64,000 nt of DNA. It comes from Galaxea fascicularis. Its lineage: Eukaryota; Cnidaria; Anthozoa; Scleractinia; Euphylliidae. The stretch spans positions 1,255,001 to 1,319,000 of the forward strand of contig OX419345.1 of assembly GCA_948470475.1 (NCBI GenBank), in the 5' to 3' direction. A program made the translations under genes and the position numbers. Positions within the stretch are counted from its first letter, which is position 1; each line of letters starts with the position of its first letter. The notes under the pieces are model-generated. The model had not been told where the DNA came from and did no database searches. It saw only the letters and a program-made list of their open reading frames with translations. Shown in pieces: positions 34,416-47,244 of the stretch.

Positions 34416-37250
34416 ATGAGCAGCCCTCTATGTAAGTATTTCATAGTCATAAAATATTTCGTGAGCAACCCTCTATGTAAATGTTTCATAATTTCAGAAC
34501 ATATGACTCCTGACTAGCCAGTCTGAGGGTGTCGCTTAATATGGGGTCCGCTAAATACAGTTTGACATTATGCAGAAGAGAAAAGCAGAATGAACTGAAT
34601 AATAATGAAACACGTGCCAATCTCAACATGATGTCAACTTTAATTAAAATGGCTCAGCGAAGAGTTGTTTTAGGTAAAAAATGCCCCGCACTAACTTCCA
34701 AAAATGGATTCACGTTACCCCATCCCCGACTAAATGTCCAGTCGACGTTACGCGGGGAAAAAGCAAATATGTCAACAGCCCCTAACTTACAACCTTATTC
34801 TGTCATAATTGCAATTTTCATTTAGTGTGATAAGAAATAAAAGGCTGACCTACACATGATTTGATATTATCATGAATGCAAGTCTGCTTGAATCTTTTAG
34901 CCGATGCATTCTGGTTGTGCATCGTGTCAGTGCTTTGGGGCGCCACAAATCCATTGATTAGAAAGGGAAGCAGAGGGATCGAGGATATTCACAGATCAAG
35001 TCGAATTCAGCAATTTTTTGCAGAAGTCGTCTTTCTTGCATCCAACTGGAAGGTGAGTATTTTTATTACACTTGCAAGTAAGTTGTATTGTCTAATATTC
35101 TCTTATGTGGTGTCATTTGGTTATAACCAAGTAATGCGACTTCTTCACAGGGTACTACTTGCTGAAAATTGCAGGGCTCTAGCTAAAGCCATGGCTACAT
35201 AAGTGTTTCATTTTTACCAGTGTGCACTGGAAAGTTACATGTGTAGCCATCCTTGCAGAAGTGATGGGATGGCAAATAAAGTCGCAGTAAAAAATCATGA
35301 GAAATCCAATGAATTGAATTTTTTGTGACAAAATCACAGACTTTGTACTTTGTATAGCCACCATTGCTCACTGGTGATGCCTCACCATCACAAGGAAAAG
35401 ATTGCTCATGTAGCTGCCACTACACAGACATTCTGGCTCGTCAACCAATGTCTCCTGCCCATTGAACACTGGAGGATTCATTGGGGAGTAGGGACAATGT
35501 GACCAGCTAAACGAAGGTCTGTGTAGGAGGCTAACATCACAGTAGCTGCAGTGGTTTACAACATATTTGCATATCCCCACCTAGTTAAATCATATTCAAA
35601 TAATCATTAACAATCTGTACCTAAAAGCTATATTAATATTATTCCAGTGTACTACATGACAATTAAAGAAATGAAAGAGTGAAGAGAGGAGGCAGGAAAA
35701 GATCCATACCAAGGAATGTACACGCTGTGGCATTCAACCAAATTATGTTCCTTGAGAACGAGTTTAATGTAATATATTTGTAAAGGGCTTTCACTGACTG
35801 AGGTAAAGTTTCTCTCATCTAGTATATGATTCCTTTTCTGCTAAACCAATGTGGATCAGTTGTCTTCTACTTGACACTTGTGTCTGCAGGTAAGTGAATG
35901 TTCCAACAGCTTTTACTTTAGGACAAAGTTACTGAATACTGTGTGAATGAGAGTTAGATAGTTTTCCTCTTTAATTCAGGTTGCGGTTTTAATGTCTGTT
36001 ATTTAACACCATTACGTATTAATACCACACAAGTGAATAGTGCTTTTTGCACATAACTCAGAAGTGAAATAAAAATTACTAAAACAATAATATTATTCAC
36101 CTCAGTGTTGGTGAAGGAAGGGGATATTTACCTCACCACTTTGTGGCTCAGTAAATATCCACTAATAATAATAATTATTACTACTTTGGTGCAAATTGTT
36201 GCAGACTTGTCTATAGCTGTACCCATCACCAACTCTCTGACCATGCTCATAACAACACTCACTGGGAGGATTCTGGGAGAAGGCAAAGTCAATGCAGGTA
36301 TCTCAGTGTATTCTTTTCATTAATAATAATACAGTCGAAGCTCTCCATAATGGCCATCTTGAGGACAGAGGAAATTGGCCATTGGATTTAGTGGATGTGT
36401 ACCTTTTTTTGTAATTTGGCTATTAAGGCATGGCCCGCCTAGATTAGTCCTTGCTAGTTGCGGGCATGCCCTTTTTTGTTAATTTTTATTGAAAATTAAT
36501 AAAGTATAAGAGTGTATAAGTGTAGACAGGTGGCTGTTATGACGAGGTAGGGGTGTAACATGACACCTTTTTTTTTTATTGGGGGAAGATATTTTTATTT
36601 TACAAAAAAATGCTTATTGTAGCATATACAGTGTAAATTATATGTAACAGTCAATCAAAAAAGGTATCAAGGAAACAGAACCAAAATTAATGTTCAGAAG
36701 AAATGTGTCAACAAAGCAAAATGAGGTGAAAGTCAGTACAACGGCTTGCATCAACGTTGTCTTCCGCAACCGTGATGTCTTTGCCACTTGTATCAGGTAC
36801 CTAGAGTAGCTCATTTCAGACTTCATTCCTCCAGTCAACATGACCTTTACAATAAAAATGAGGATTTTTTATACACTATCGTTGATTAACTGGCCATTAT
36901 CAAGATGTTTCTTTGGCAGTTGGGATGTGCTTTAGTGGCCATTGATGTTGTGGAGAGGTGTCCGTTGTAGAGAGGTTAAAATAAGAGTGAATGTATGGAC
37001 TATCCGCTGGGACAAAACTAAATGGCCATTGTAGAGAGGTGGCCATTAGTGTAGCTTTGACTTTAATTATTGTAAATGCCTTTCTTACAATTGTACAACA
37101 AATTGTGTGCATTTCCATAAAATGTCCATAAAATGTCCAGATTTTCCTGTTTTTATCTCAGATTTTTTTTTATCTCCTTCAGGAACATTTCTTGGAATGG
37201 TTCTGGTTATATCTGGTGTGTCAATCTGTGTTATGGATAAAGCTCCATAA
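34416..37250 (+). CDS. TMEM234: Transmembrane protein 234
   Basis: Five exons (34416-34431, 34901-35052, 35823-35889, 36205-36297, 37183-37250) join in phase into 131 aa. The family is small multi-pass membrane proteins resembling drug/metabolite-transporter-like halves; its exact activity is not well defined. Segments seen: helix 1 FWLCIVSVLWGATNPLI at about residues 9-25, a polar link, helix 2 YMIPFLLNQCGSVVYFLTLVSA, helix 3 LSIAVPITNSLTMLITTLTG, and helix 4 GTFLGMVLVISGVSICVM. The order WG-T-PL...PFLLNQCGS...AVPI-NSL matches vertebrate TMEM234 closely. Exon 1 codes only MSSPL plus one base; it was chosen for its ATG and fitting phase. A 45-bp tandem duplication repeats exon 1 and its donor region imperfectly at 34463. 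The last intron contains a pogo-like element. AATAAA at 37671 may be the poly(A) signal. Confidence 0.93.
36332..37063. mobile_element. Non-autonomous pogo/Tc1-mariner-like element, 732 bp
   Basis: The left end CAGTCGAAGCTCTCCATAAT and the right end, read inverted AAGTCAAAGCTACACTAAT, are imperfect inverted repeats. TA flanks both sides (36330-36331 and 37064-37065). Subterminal GTAGAGAGG and GGCCATT motifs mirror each other. It is related to the element at 6988 and lies in the last TMEM234 intron. Confidence 0.75.
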
Positions 37251-37994
37251 GGTGCATCTACTGGCCAGCATTTATTTATGCCATCCTTTTGTTCTTCTCT
37301 GATTCATTCATTTTGGCGTTTGCCTTTGGATGGGAGGGATAAGTAAATACAGAGGGAAGTCCTTTTTCTTCTAAAGGGAAAGACACCATAATTAATTACG
37401 GAAATGGGGCTCCAATGTGAATTGGAACATACCTACTGAACATAACTCTAAATTCACTGACAGGCACGTTTGTTTATTTGAATTTCTGAAAACACTTATT
37501 TCAGTTATTTATAGTTTGAGAAACGGACAACTTATTTAGTTTACTTGGTGTTTACTAACCTATGTCAAAAACTCAGCAACATAGATCATTATCATCATTT
37601 AACTTTTAATTATTCATTCTTAAACTCTGGAATGGGCCACCACCTGAGACCTCTTTTATAATGGTGGCCAAATAAAATATTCTTTTGTTTTAATGCTGAT
37701 AAGCCTTTCTAACCTCGCTGCTATGTGCAAAATCCAAAAGAATATTTGTGCTAAAATGAGGCCAGTAAGTCTAATTAACATAGATACAAAAGAATAATAA
37801 TATCGGCGGCCATTATGAAAGTGGTCTATAACAAGGTGTTATGACAATGGCAAGGTCATAAGCATTGGCTACATTTAGTAAAAAGAGGGGACAAAGACTT
37901 AGGTTTGCGCTTTCACAAAGTGGTTGCTAACGTGGTTGTAGCTACCCAAAAAATACATTTTCAGTTTTCGGTCTTCGTCTATTAAACATGTTCT
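37251..37994. other. Convergent intergenic gap between TMEM234 and galaxin
   Basis: The two genes end tail to tail, 744 bp apart, so this gap must hold both 3' UTRs. No other coding signal is seen. Confidence 0.6.
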
Positions 37995-40900
37995 TTACTT
38001 GCAATCCACATATTTGCTCAGAAGCTTTCCTCTACAACACTTTTGTGTGTAGGGATCAAAAGCTAGGCGACCACAGCAAGATGCGCTAGAGCCTGGGAAT
38101 CTTTTAGTGACTGGCACGCTGTCACAGCAGACATGTGTGAATGAGTTGTAACTTTGGTGTCCACAGCAACCCGCCTGGTAACCTCCCACTCTGCGCACCA
38201 CGCGACCAGCACAACAGATGTCAGTTTGACTGTTGTAAGACACCTGTGAAAGAGATATACCACTCAATTTTGTTAAAAATAATAAATTGTAATATAATTG
38301 GTATAAATAGTTCGATTGAAGCCTTGCATGAGCTACTGGTACTTTTAATTCCAAGCTTTCGCTGTTTTACATCATCATGGGCCTCAATCAAACTATTTAT
38401 TTATTCCAAAATGCCACTGAAGGTCAACTTCAAACGTAATTGTAATTGTCTTCTTAGTTGTTCGTTTTAGACAATAAAATTTTAATCCGTTATGACCGAT
38501 AAAGGAGAAACCAGTTCCGAATTATTTGTGTGCGTGTGTGTAGCAGAGACCAATAGGCAGCTACAGCAGGCCAATTAGTGTTGTGTCTGGGGCTGGTTTG
38601 CAATTTGTTTAAAACTTTCTTAGGTGGGCATTACAGGTAAATGCCTTGTTTTCCGTACATTTTCGCACTTTTTGCTGAAATTACTCGCCAAGATTTCATT
38701 CAATCGAAAAATGGCTTCGTCAGGTTGGAGGCCTTGGTACAGTTAATGTTTGACAAATTTTTAGATGATTTTTGGAATGTTTGGAAGGAAAAAGAATTGT
38801 TTGGAAGAATGTTGAAAATGATGGAAAGTTGGAAAATATTGGATTTGAAGGTGGTTGAAAATTAAACTTTTAAGGGAATAATTGGTAGACGAAAGCCAGA
38901 CAATCCGCCACCACAACAAGGTGCTCCTGATCTCCGGTTAGCAGACTAACTGATTTAAGTGTATCCCTTTTATACCTTTCTTTCTTCCTTTCAATCTCAA
39001 TTCACCCCATTTTCCCAAAATTTCACCCATAACACCCCCTTAAAAATTGTGAGATCCCTCATACCTGTCCACAGCACTTGCTAAAGCACCCTCCATGTCG
39101 CCCCAAAACTTTGCCATTGCAGCAAATGTGTGTCAAGTAATTAAAGCTGTACTGGCCACAGCACCGTGCATGCTTTCCCCCTGGGGCATAAAGCTTGGTC
39201 ACTTTCCCCGGCTCACAGCATACTTCCGTGTTGATGTTGTAACTTCGTGTTCCACAACATCCCGTGTGACTTCCTCCTACCCGTGACACCACTTGTCCAC
39301 TGCAGCAGATACTGTCTTTGGAGTTATAACTTGTAGACCCGCAGCATTTCGCATCTGGTCCGCCATGCCTGGGAACCACGTAGTTGTAGCAACAGAGATG
39401 CGTTTGGTAGTTGTAGCTCTTGGATCCGCAACACTTGGCAAATTTTCCACCTGCAGCATATCTGTCGATTGATGAAACGTATAACTTTAGCAAAAATGCT
39501 AAAGGTGTTTAAGTCCGGCTTAACGTTTGTACACCACAGTCAATGATATATCTTTAATTTTCAGGCAACAATTTTTAGAAACAACACAACGTTTTTTCAA
39601 AAACATGTTTCTACAGAATCTCCTGTCATCTCAATTAATGCTTATAGTTAATTAGCATTTTGCGCACACTGTACACAGTATAACTGCATATTCAACTCTG
39701 TACTTTGTAATTTAACGGATGATAACAGAAGATACTGTCGAAACATGCTTTTAAAAGACGTGTTGTTTTCAAAAATCGCAACATGTGTGCTACTATCTAG
39801 ACATGCAACAATGTTGATCACATAATACCAACTCTTGACCAAACATATTTGAGAACATAAAAGACAACTCAACTGTTGGTTCTAGGGCTTAAAAAAGCGG
39901 ATTTAAGTCTTACCTGGGGACAATTTGGAAGGCAGGACAGCAGACGTGTGTGTTCCTGTTGTAACTCGTCTTCCCACAGCATGTGGCGTATTCTCCTCCA
40001 ATCCTCTTGGCGATGTGTTGTCCTCCACAGCACATGTGGGTCTGGTAATTGTAACTCGCCTTTCCGCAGCATTTAGCGTAGATTCCTCCGGCGGTGTATC
40101 TGCTGACAATGCTGTTATCAGGACAGCAGACTTGTGTGTTGTTGTTGTAACTTGTCTTCCCACAGCATGTGGCATATTCTCCTCCAACTCTCTTGGCGAT
40201 GTGTTGTCCTCCACAGCACATGTGGGTCTGATAATTGTAACTGGCCTTTCCACAGCATTTAGCGTAGATTCCTCCGGCGGTGTATCTGCTGACAATGCTG
40301 TTATCAGGACAGCAAACTTGAGTGTTCCTGTTGTAACTTGTCTTCCCACAGCATGTGGCGTATTCTCCTCCAACCTTCTTGGCGATGTGTTGTCCTCCAC
40401 AGCACATGTGGGTCTGATAATTGTAACTGGCCTTTCCACAGCATTTAGCGTAGATTCCTCCGGCGGTGTATCTGCTGACAATACTGTTACCAGGACAGCA
40501 GACTTGAGTGTTCCTGTTGTAACTAGTCTTCCCACAGCATGTGGCGTATTCTCCTCCAATCCTCTTGGCGATGTGTTGTCCTCCACAGCACATGTGGGTC
40601 TGGTAATTGTAACTCGCCTTTCCACAGCATTTAGCGTAGATTCCTCCAGCGGTGTATCTGCTGACAATGCTGTTATCAGGACAGCAGACTTGTGTGTTGT
40701 TGTTGTAACTTGTCTTCCCACAGCATGTGGCGTATTCTCCTCCAACCTTCTTGGCGATGTGTTGTCCTCCACAGCACATGTGGGTCTGATAATTGTAACT
40801 GGCCTTTCCACAGCATTTAGCGTAGATTCCTCCGGCGGTGTATCTGCTGACAATACTGTTACCAGGACAGCAGACTTGAGTGTTCCTGTTGTAACTCGTC

Positions 40901-43900
40901 TTCCCACAGCATGTTGCGTATTGTCCTCCAACCTTCTTGGCGATGTGTTGTTCTCCACAGCACATGTGGGTCTGATAATTGTAACTGGCCTTTCCACAGC
41001 ATTTAGCGTAGATTCCTCCAGCGGTGTATCTGCTGACAATGCTGTTATCAGGACAACAGACTTGAGTGTTCCTGTTGTAACTAGTCTTAGCACAGCATGT
41101 GGCATATTTCCCTCCAATCCTCTTGGCGATGTGCTGTCCTCCACAGCACATGTGGGTCTGGTAATTGTAACTCGCTTTTCCACAGCATTTAGCGTAGATT
41201 CCTCCGGCGGTGTATCTGCTGACAATGCTGTTATCAGGACAGCAGACTTGTGTGTTGTTGTTGTAACTCGTCTTCCCACAGCATGTGGCGTATTCTCCTC
41301 CAATCCTCTTGGCGATGTGTTGTCCTCCACAGCACATGTGGGTCTGATAATTGTAACTGGCCTTTCCACAGCATTTAGCGTAGATTCCTCCAGCGGTGTA
41401 TCTGCTGACAATGCTGTTATCAGGACAGCAGACTTGAGTGTTCCTGTTGTAACTTGTCTTACCACAGCATGTGGCGTATTGTCCTCCAACCTTCTTGGCG
41501 ATGTGTTGTCCTCCACAGCACATGTGGGTCTGATAATTGTAACTGGCCTTTCCACAGCATTTAGCGTAGATTCCTCCAGCGGTGTATCTGTTGACAATAC
41601 TGTTATCAGGACAGCAGACTTGTGTGTTGTTGTTATAACTCGTCTTCCCACAGCATGTGGCGTATTCTCCTCCAATCCTCTTGGCGATGTGTTGTTCTCC
41701 ACAGCACATGTGGGTCTGGTAATTGTAACTCGCCTTTCCACAGCATTTAGCGTAGATTCCTCCAGCGGTGTATCTGTTGACAATACTGTTACCAGGACAG
41801 CAGACTTGAGTGTTCCTGTTGTAACTAGTCTTCCCACAGCATGTGGCATATTCTCCTCCAATCCTTTTGGCGATGTGTAGTCCTCCACAGCACATGTGGG
41901 TCTGATAATTGTAACTGGCCTTTCCACAGCATTTAGCGTAGATTCCTCCAGCGGTGTATCTGCTGACAATGCTGTTATCAGGACAACAGACTTGAGTGTT
42001 CCTGTTGTAACTTGTCTTCCCACAGCATGTTGCGTATTGTCCTCCAACCTTCTTGGCGATGTGTTGTCCTCCACAGCACATGTGGGTCTGATAATTGTAA
42101 CTGGCCTTTCCACAGCATTTAGCGTAGATTCCTCCAGCGGTGTATCTGCTGACAATACTGTTATCAGGACAGCAGACTTGTGTGTTGTTGTTGTAACTCG
42201 TCTTCCCACAGCATGTGGCGTATTCTCCTCCAATCCTCTTGGCGATGTGTTGTCCTTCACAGCACATGTGGGTCTGGTAATTGTAACTCGCCTTTCCACA
42301 GCATTTAGCGTAGATTCCTCCAGCGGTGTATCTGTTGACAATACTGTTACCAGGACAACAGACTTGAGTGTTCCTGTTGTAACTAGTCTTACCACAGCAT
42401 GTGGCATATTCTCCTCCAATCCTTTTGGCGATGTGTTGTCCTCCACAGCACATGTGGGTCTGATAATTGTAACTGGCCTTTCCACAGCATTTAGCGTAGA
42501 TTCCTCCAGTTGTGTATCTGCTGACAATACTGTTATCAGGACAGCACACTTGTGTTTGTTTGTTATAACTGGTCTCACCACAGCACGTTGCAAAATTACC
42601 CCCCACTTTCTTTACCACATGTTTTTCTGCACAGCAGATGTGCGTTTCTGAGTTATAACTCTTTGATCCACAGCACTTTGCATTGAGGCCCCCAGGTGCG
42701 TAGCGCTGGATGACCTTGTCCCCAGGGCAGCAGACTTGGAGTTGTCTAAATAAGAAATCGAAATATTCAGAGATTTTTCGGTTTTGTTTTACAGTGGTAG
42801 GAACCAAAGGGATGAAATGCCTCATGTAATAAACTTGGACTGAAAGTACCTACCTATACATGGATCGTTTTTGTACATTTTGATTCCTAAGTTCCAAGCA
42901 AAATAGTTTAAAGACCGTGCGGTAAACTTTGGTTGGACGGTTCTGTTAGACTAGCAAGGAGCAAAAGAAACGAGAACAGCGGAACTTAAAAACTCTTTTG
43001 ATCGAAAAAAACATAGGGAAAAATAGTTTTGTAAAAGACCTTGTAACTTCTTGAATTTCTTCCTATTTAAAGAGCGTGTTAATTAACGAACCTGTCAATC
43101 TGTTTTTACCACAGTATGAGCTATAAGAGCGAGTTGGTCCAGTAACTTATATGACCCGTTATAGCTGGTTTTACCGCAGCATGAGCCATAAGAACGAGTT
43201 AGTCCCGGTAACTTACCCGTTATAGCTGGTTTTACCGCAGCATGAGCCATAAGAGCGAGTTAGTCCCGGTAACTTACCCGTTATAGCTGGTTTTACCGCA
43301 GCATGAGCCATAAGAACGAGTTAGTCCCGGTAACTTACCCGTTATAGCTGGTTTTACCGCAGCATGAGCCATAAGAACGAGTTAGTCCCGGTAACTTACC
43401 CGTTATAGCTGGTTTTACCACAGCATGAGCCATAAACTCCTCCCACTTTCTTTGTAACCACGCCAGAGCAGCACAACTGTGTGCGAATGTTGTAGATGAC
43501 GCGTCCACAACAGCCAAATGGCGGCTTGCCAATGTAAGACTTATAATGGAAGTATTGGAGCGTGCTTCCACAGCAGACAGCAGTTCTAGGATTGTAGGCT
43601 TTGCGCCCGCAGCATTTCCGTACAGTGTACTTTGCTTGAATGACATCATCACAACAGAGAAACAATGCAGGGTTGTAACGACGCGAGCCACAAATTAGCC
43701 ACTTATGCTTGACGTAACCTTTGTAAAGTGACTTAACTGTTGGAAATTAAAAAAATTTAGAATAGCAAAAGATCAATTCACGGTGGAAAAACTGTTAGCA
43801 CTATAGCGGCCCACCAGTTAGGATCTTAAACCAACTGTGTTTTGTTCTTAACCGTCAAGGTATGACAAAACCATTGCTCGCCGTGAATCGCATTAGTAAC

Positions 43901-45542
43901 ACAAACGGCCTGTAATAATCAACGCTTAACGAGTGGTGATAAAAATCTATTAACTTTAGCGCATGGATAGGCTGAGCAAAACTTGTTTCTGTCTTAACAT
44001 TGTCAGTTATCAACATCTGTGATCACGACTTTTGATTGGCCGCGGTTTCGACGACTGAGATTAAGGGAAAAAGATTGGCAAAAAGTTGAGTCCTTTTGTA
44101 AATTATTTATCAGCTTTTAGCCTTACAGAGTTGTCAAACTATTTCTCTCCATTAAAATTTGCGTCATTTATCCTTATACTAGATACATACTTCACCACCC
44201 AAATGAAAAAAAATATATTGTAAAACAAGAAACGTTCACTTAGAAGTCCTGTTTCGTATGCTGTGCTTTGTTTTTGCTATTTAATTTGATATCTGCTTTA
44301 AGAGCCAGTTTCGAATACTCTGACAAAAGGCTAGATATTGACCATAACGAGCCATCGATTACGTTAATAGTCCTTTAAGAGGGGAGTCTTCTTTCCTTTG
44401 AGCATTCAGTTCAAGCTTTAGCTATTTATAGGTACTTGTATGCACGAAAGTTTTCTAAAACTGAAGAGCCAGTTAATTTTCTAACCCCCAAACAAAAGGG
44501 ATATATATTGACCATATGTGAGCCGTTGTATTTTACTGAAATATTTTTTAATTGGAGGGAAGTTTCTTTTCCGTCATACAGTCTTTAAAACTGCAGCTTT
44601 TTTGCACACGAACTTGTTTAACCAGTTTTATTGAGGCTATTCCAAAATATCTGATCCGTTTTCCATGTGTATATGCTTTCGCACGTCTTTGTCTACTACC
44701 GCGTGATTCCAAAGTCAGATTTTTAAAACATTGAGATTCCTTCTTCTACGCGGAAATTTATATCGTGGATGGCCAGTTAAGTACAGAAAGGTCAGCGAGA
44801 ATTTTTAGCTGCAAGAAAATTTGGTAACCATCGCCTGAAAATAAGCAGAACGTTTCCCAATAGTCGTTGCAACTTCATTGCCTCTGAAGAGCAAATCTTT
44901 TTTCTTGACTTAGTTTTGCATGCCGTAAATATAGGATTTAGTGGCATATGAACCTCTAACATTTCACAGGCAAAAGTTCCAAGAATTAGGCAACTGAAGA
45001 CAAACGATTGTATGAAAAGCTCCACGGCTTCAATGAGAATGCGACACAACACTGAGTATGTTAGATTGGAACTATGCAGTAACAATTGGCGCTATACGCA
45101 CCGTCGTTTTACGTTTCAGCGCCTTTCTGTGCGGTTTTCTACAACACTGCAACTTGAAATGAATATTTAAGGTCACGTGAAGACTGAGCACACTACGAAT
45201 ATGTCTTCGTTCTCTTTTTGAACTTCAACGGTGCCGACACCGGAGATAGATCCCGGGTAAATCGCCCCCAGTTTAGTCTTTCTGAGTTAGCGCAGGAATT
45301 ATCTGTTGTTAGCCTTCGCACTTTCACCCTGCTGAGAGTGCGTACTTCAGCGTAGGTATGCCTGAAGTTAAGTTAACTGAAAGTTTGCTTGGTTTAAGCT
45401 AGCATTCAATAATTCTCAGTTAAAATTGATTAACAGAATAAAAAACGCCACTCTTACCTTGCTTCTTTGATGGGGAGGATGAAGCACTTCCAAGCTCAGT
45501 GAAAAGCAAGTAAGTGGTGATCAGGACTAAGAATAAATTCAT
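37995..45542 (-). CDS. Galaxin, giant repeat-expanded skeletal matrix protein
   Basis: Five exons (transcript order 45542-45458, 43736-43400, 42745-39914, 39461-39065, 38243-37995) join in phase into 1299 aa. Galaxins are secreted, cysteine-rich proteins of the coral skeletal organic matrix (family knowledge). Exon 1 gives the signal peptide MNLFLVLITTYLLFTELGSA. The rest alternates the galaxin signature, paired cysteines spaced by about 12-17 residues: CCG-x-x-SYN-x-x-T-x-x-CC. I count about 80 Cys-Cys pairs: 6 in exon 2, about 61 in exon 3, 9 in exon 4, 5 in exon 5. Exon 3 alone is 944 codons and consists of fifteen 62-residue units. There is no membrane anchor. The first described galaxin is roughly a quarter of this length, so the array is a large expansion. 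The start follows a TATA-like box by about 80 bp. The gene might be called galaxin-like; orthology within the family is undecided. Confidence 0.93.
39914..42745 (-). repeat. 186-bp in-frame tandem array inside galaxin exon 3
   Basis: About fifteen units of 186 bp (62 codons), each with four Cys-Cys pairs: VCCP, KCCGKASYN, MCCGG and TCCGKTSYN. Units differ mainly at recurring alternatives (KKVGGQ/KRIGGE, RNTQ/NNTQ, PDNS/PGNS, GLEE/GLED-type changes), and the variants are shuffled among positions. That points to recent unequal exchange or conversion. The outer units at both ends are more diverged. Because the period is a multiple of 3 and the DNA is so uniform, other frames on both strands are also open for long distances. 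Confidence 0.97.
43100..43460 (-). repeat. 61-bp tandem duplication of galaxin exon 2 end and its splice donor
   Basis: Beginning at the real exon 2 end (43400), a 61-bp unit is repeated downstream in galaxin direction with unit marks at 43339, 43278, 43217 and 43156, plus a degenerate copy near 43105. Each unit repeats the last exon bases (TGC TGY GGT AAA ACC AGC TAT AAC GG) and a donor GTAAGT, except the degenerate ones. The first intron bases therefore contain several spare copies of the exon end and donor. Confidence 0.93.
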
Positions 45543-45622
45543 GATGGTGCGACTTGAGTTAGAATTCAAGTATATCCAACTGAACACCCTTACAACTCAA
45601 CAAGTCAATGGTAAAACCTTTA

Positions 45623-45629
45623 ATTTATA
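45623..45629 (-). promoter_or_regulatory. TATA-like box of the galaxin gene
   Basis: On the minus strand CTATAAATTAAAGG lies about 80 bp before the galaxin ATG. A start about 30 bp downstream would give a 5' UTR of around 50 nt. This is a plausible core promoter, untested. Confidence 0.4.
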
Positions 45630-46481
45630 GCTTTGTTCAGGTCAGCCCAAATAATTATTGGTCAGCAGACATGCTTTATTCTTCATTTCCGTGTTGCTTT
45701 AAGGGCGAAATATCAAGTGATATCTGTTTTTGGAAGGAAGAAGAAAAGGAGTTTTTTGAGAGGCCTTTGAGTGCATCGTTTTCATTGTGCTGCGAAATAG
45801 AATTGTGACGAATTTTTCTTTTTTCATGATAATCAGTTCATTTACATTTGTTAGCGTTAGATTTAAGGTAATGTTTCAAATATCGAGTATTTTTTTGTTT
45901 TGAGTGCCTTGAAAAGACACCAAATTGATTGATCCGGCGTCGTAAATTCTAGAGACAGTAATTTTAGGGGGAAAAAACGCTTCTGTGAAAAGCAGTATAA
46001 ATTTGAATGACGGCTTTAATACTGAGAAACTCACAAAAATTAGACGATAGCTTGTGTGCCCTGGCTTCTAGACGGGGTGGTAATCCTGATAGCAGTAGAC
46101 TGGGCTTACCTTCATTATTGGTGCATTGTAAACAGACGGGGGGAGAGGGGGGGTGCTATTCAGAGTGTAACAACAGATGACGTAATCAGTATTGATGGAG
46201 TTAGCCCGTATATTATGAACTGAGTTTACAAAATATCGAGAAAATCATGTGGAGAACGAAAGACTGCGAGCCAATGTCCACTACACGAATTTCTTGTTAC
46301 AATGTTTCGTTTCTTCGAAAAAAAAAAAGGGAAATCAACAGTTTCATTAGGACAACATTCCGGCTACGGCTACGGAAAAGCGGCAGTATTGCTAACATTG
46401 TCTGAAGCTTTTATCTTTTGTTGTTGTTCTTCACGTTCGTGTATAGTTATTTAGAAGGTCATGAAGCGGACAAGGAGAAAG

Positions 46482-46502
46482 CCCCCCCCCCCCCCCCCCC
46501 CC
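46482..46502. repeat. C21 homopolymer
   Basis: Uninterrupted run of 21 cytosines; its length may be misjudged in an assembly. Confidence 0.9.
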
Positions 46503-47244
46503 ATCAAACCTTAGGATTTTTTTTAAGTAATTGCGACAAATGTTTTTTTTTTTATCTACCTGCGTCATGTAGAAATAACTTAACTTCAAACGGTACGTCA
46601 CATTTTAAAAGGTAAAACAATATCAGATTAACAAAGACAAGCAGGTTTAACACGGAAGGTAACATTATCATTTCCTCGTGGCTTCACAAATTAAAAGAAC
46701 CCGTGATGTTGAGGAAATAATCCGGGAACAACGTTACAGTTAATTTTGTCCATGACATGACATTAACAATAAAGAACAGCTCGTACAAGAGAAAAGCTAG
46801 TGACAATGGAAGAAATTTGCGTAAATGATAGAGAAATAAAATATTGAATGTCTGGAGAACTGTAACACAAAAGGCTCGTTCTTATTTCTTTTAATTGTTA
46901 GATGACACAGCAATACAAAACCAGTGTTTGAAGGCAACATAATTTCAAAATATTGAAGAAGATTTTTCTAGAAACAAAAAGAAGCTGAAGAATGCACGGA
47001 GCTTGAGCGCGACACTCAGCGACCAACCGCTGACGAAAGCCTTTCGTTAGACTGAGTCTCTAGAACGCGATTGGGGTTTTGAAAAGGTCGCGAATACCAA
47101 GGAAAACGGCTACAATGAAGAGCAGTCATTTATGATGGAAAAATCTGCTTTTATTTTGTTGCATCCGGTTTGTGCCCTACACTACTTAGAAGATTACAAA
47201 AGCGCTATAACGTCTTAGCTCGCCCGGTCAGTTGACCCTGATTT

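Noticed and set aside
39903..42651. Very long open frames overlapping galaxin exon 3: about 896 codons in another minus frame, and 651 and 251 codons on the plus strand
   Set aside because: They follow from a 186-bp period divisible by 3 in uniform DNA. Their products lack family features, while the galaxin frame has matching splice sites and the Cys-Cys pattern.
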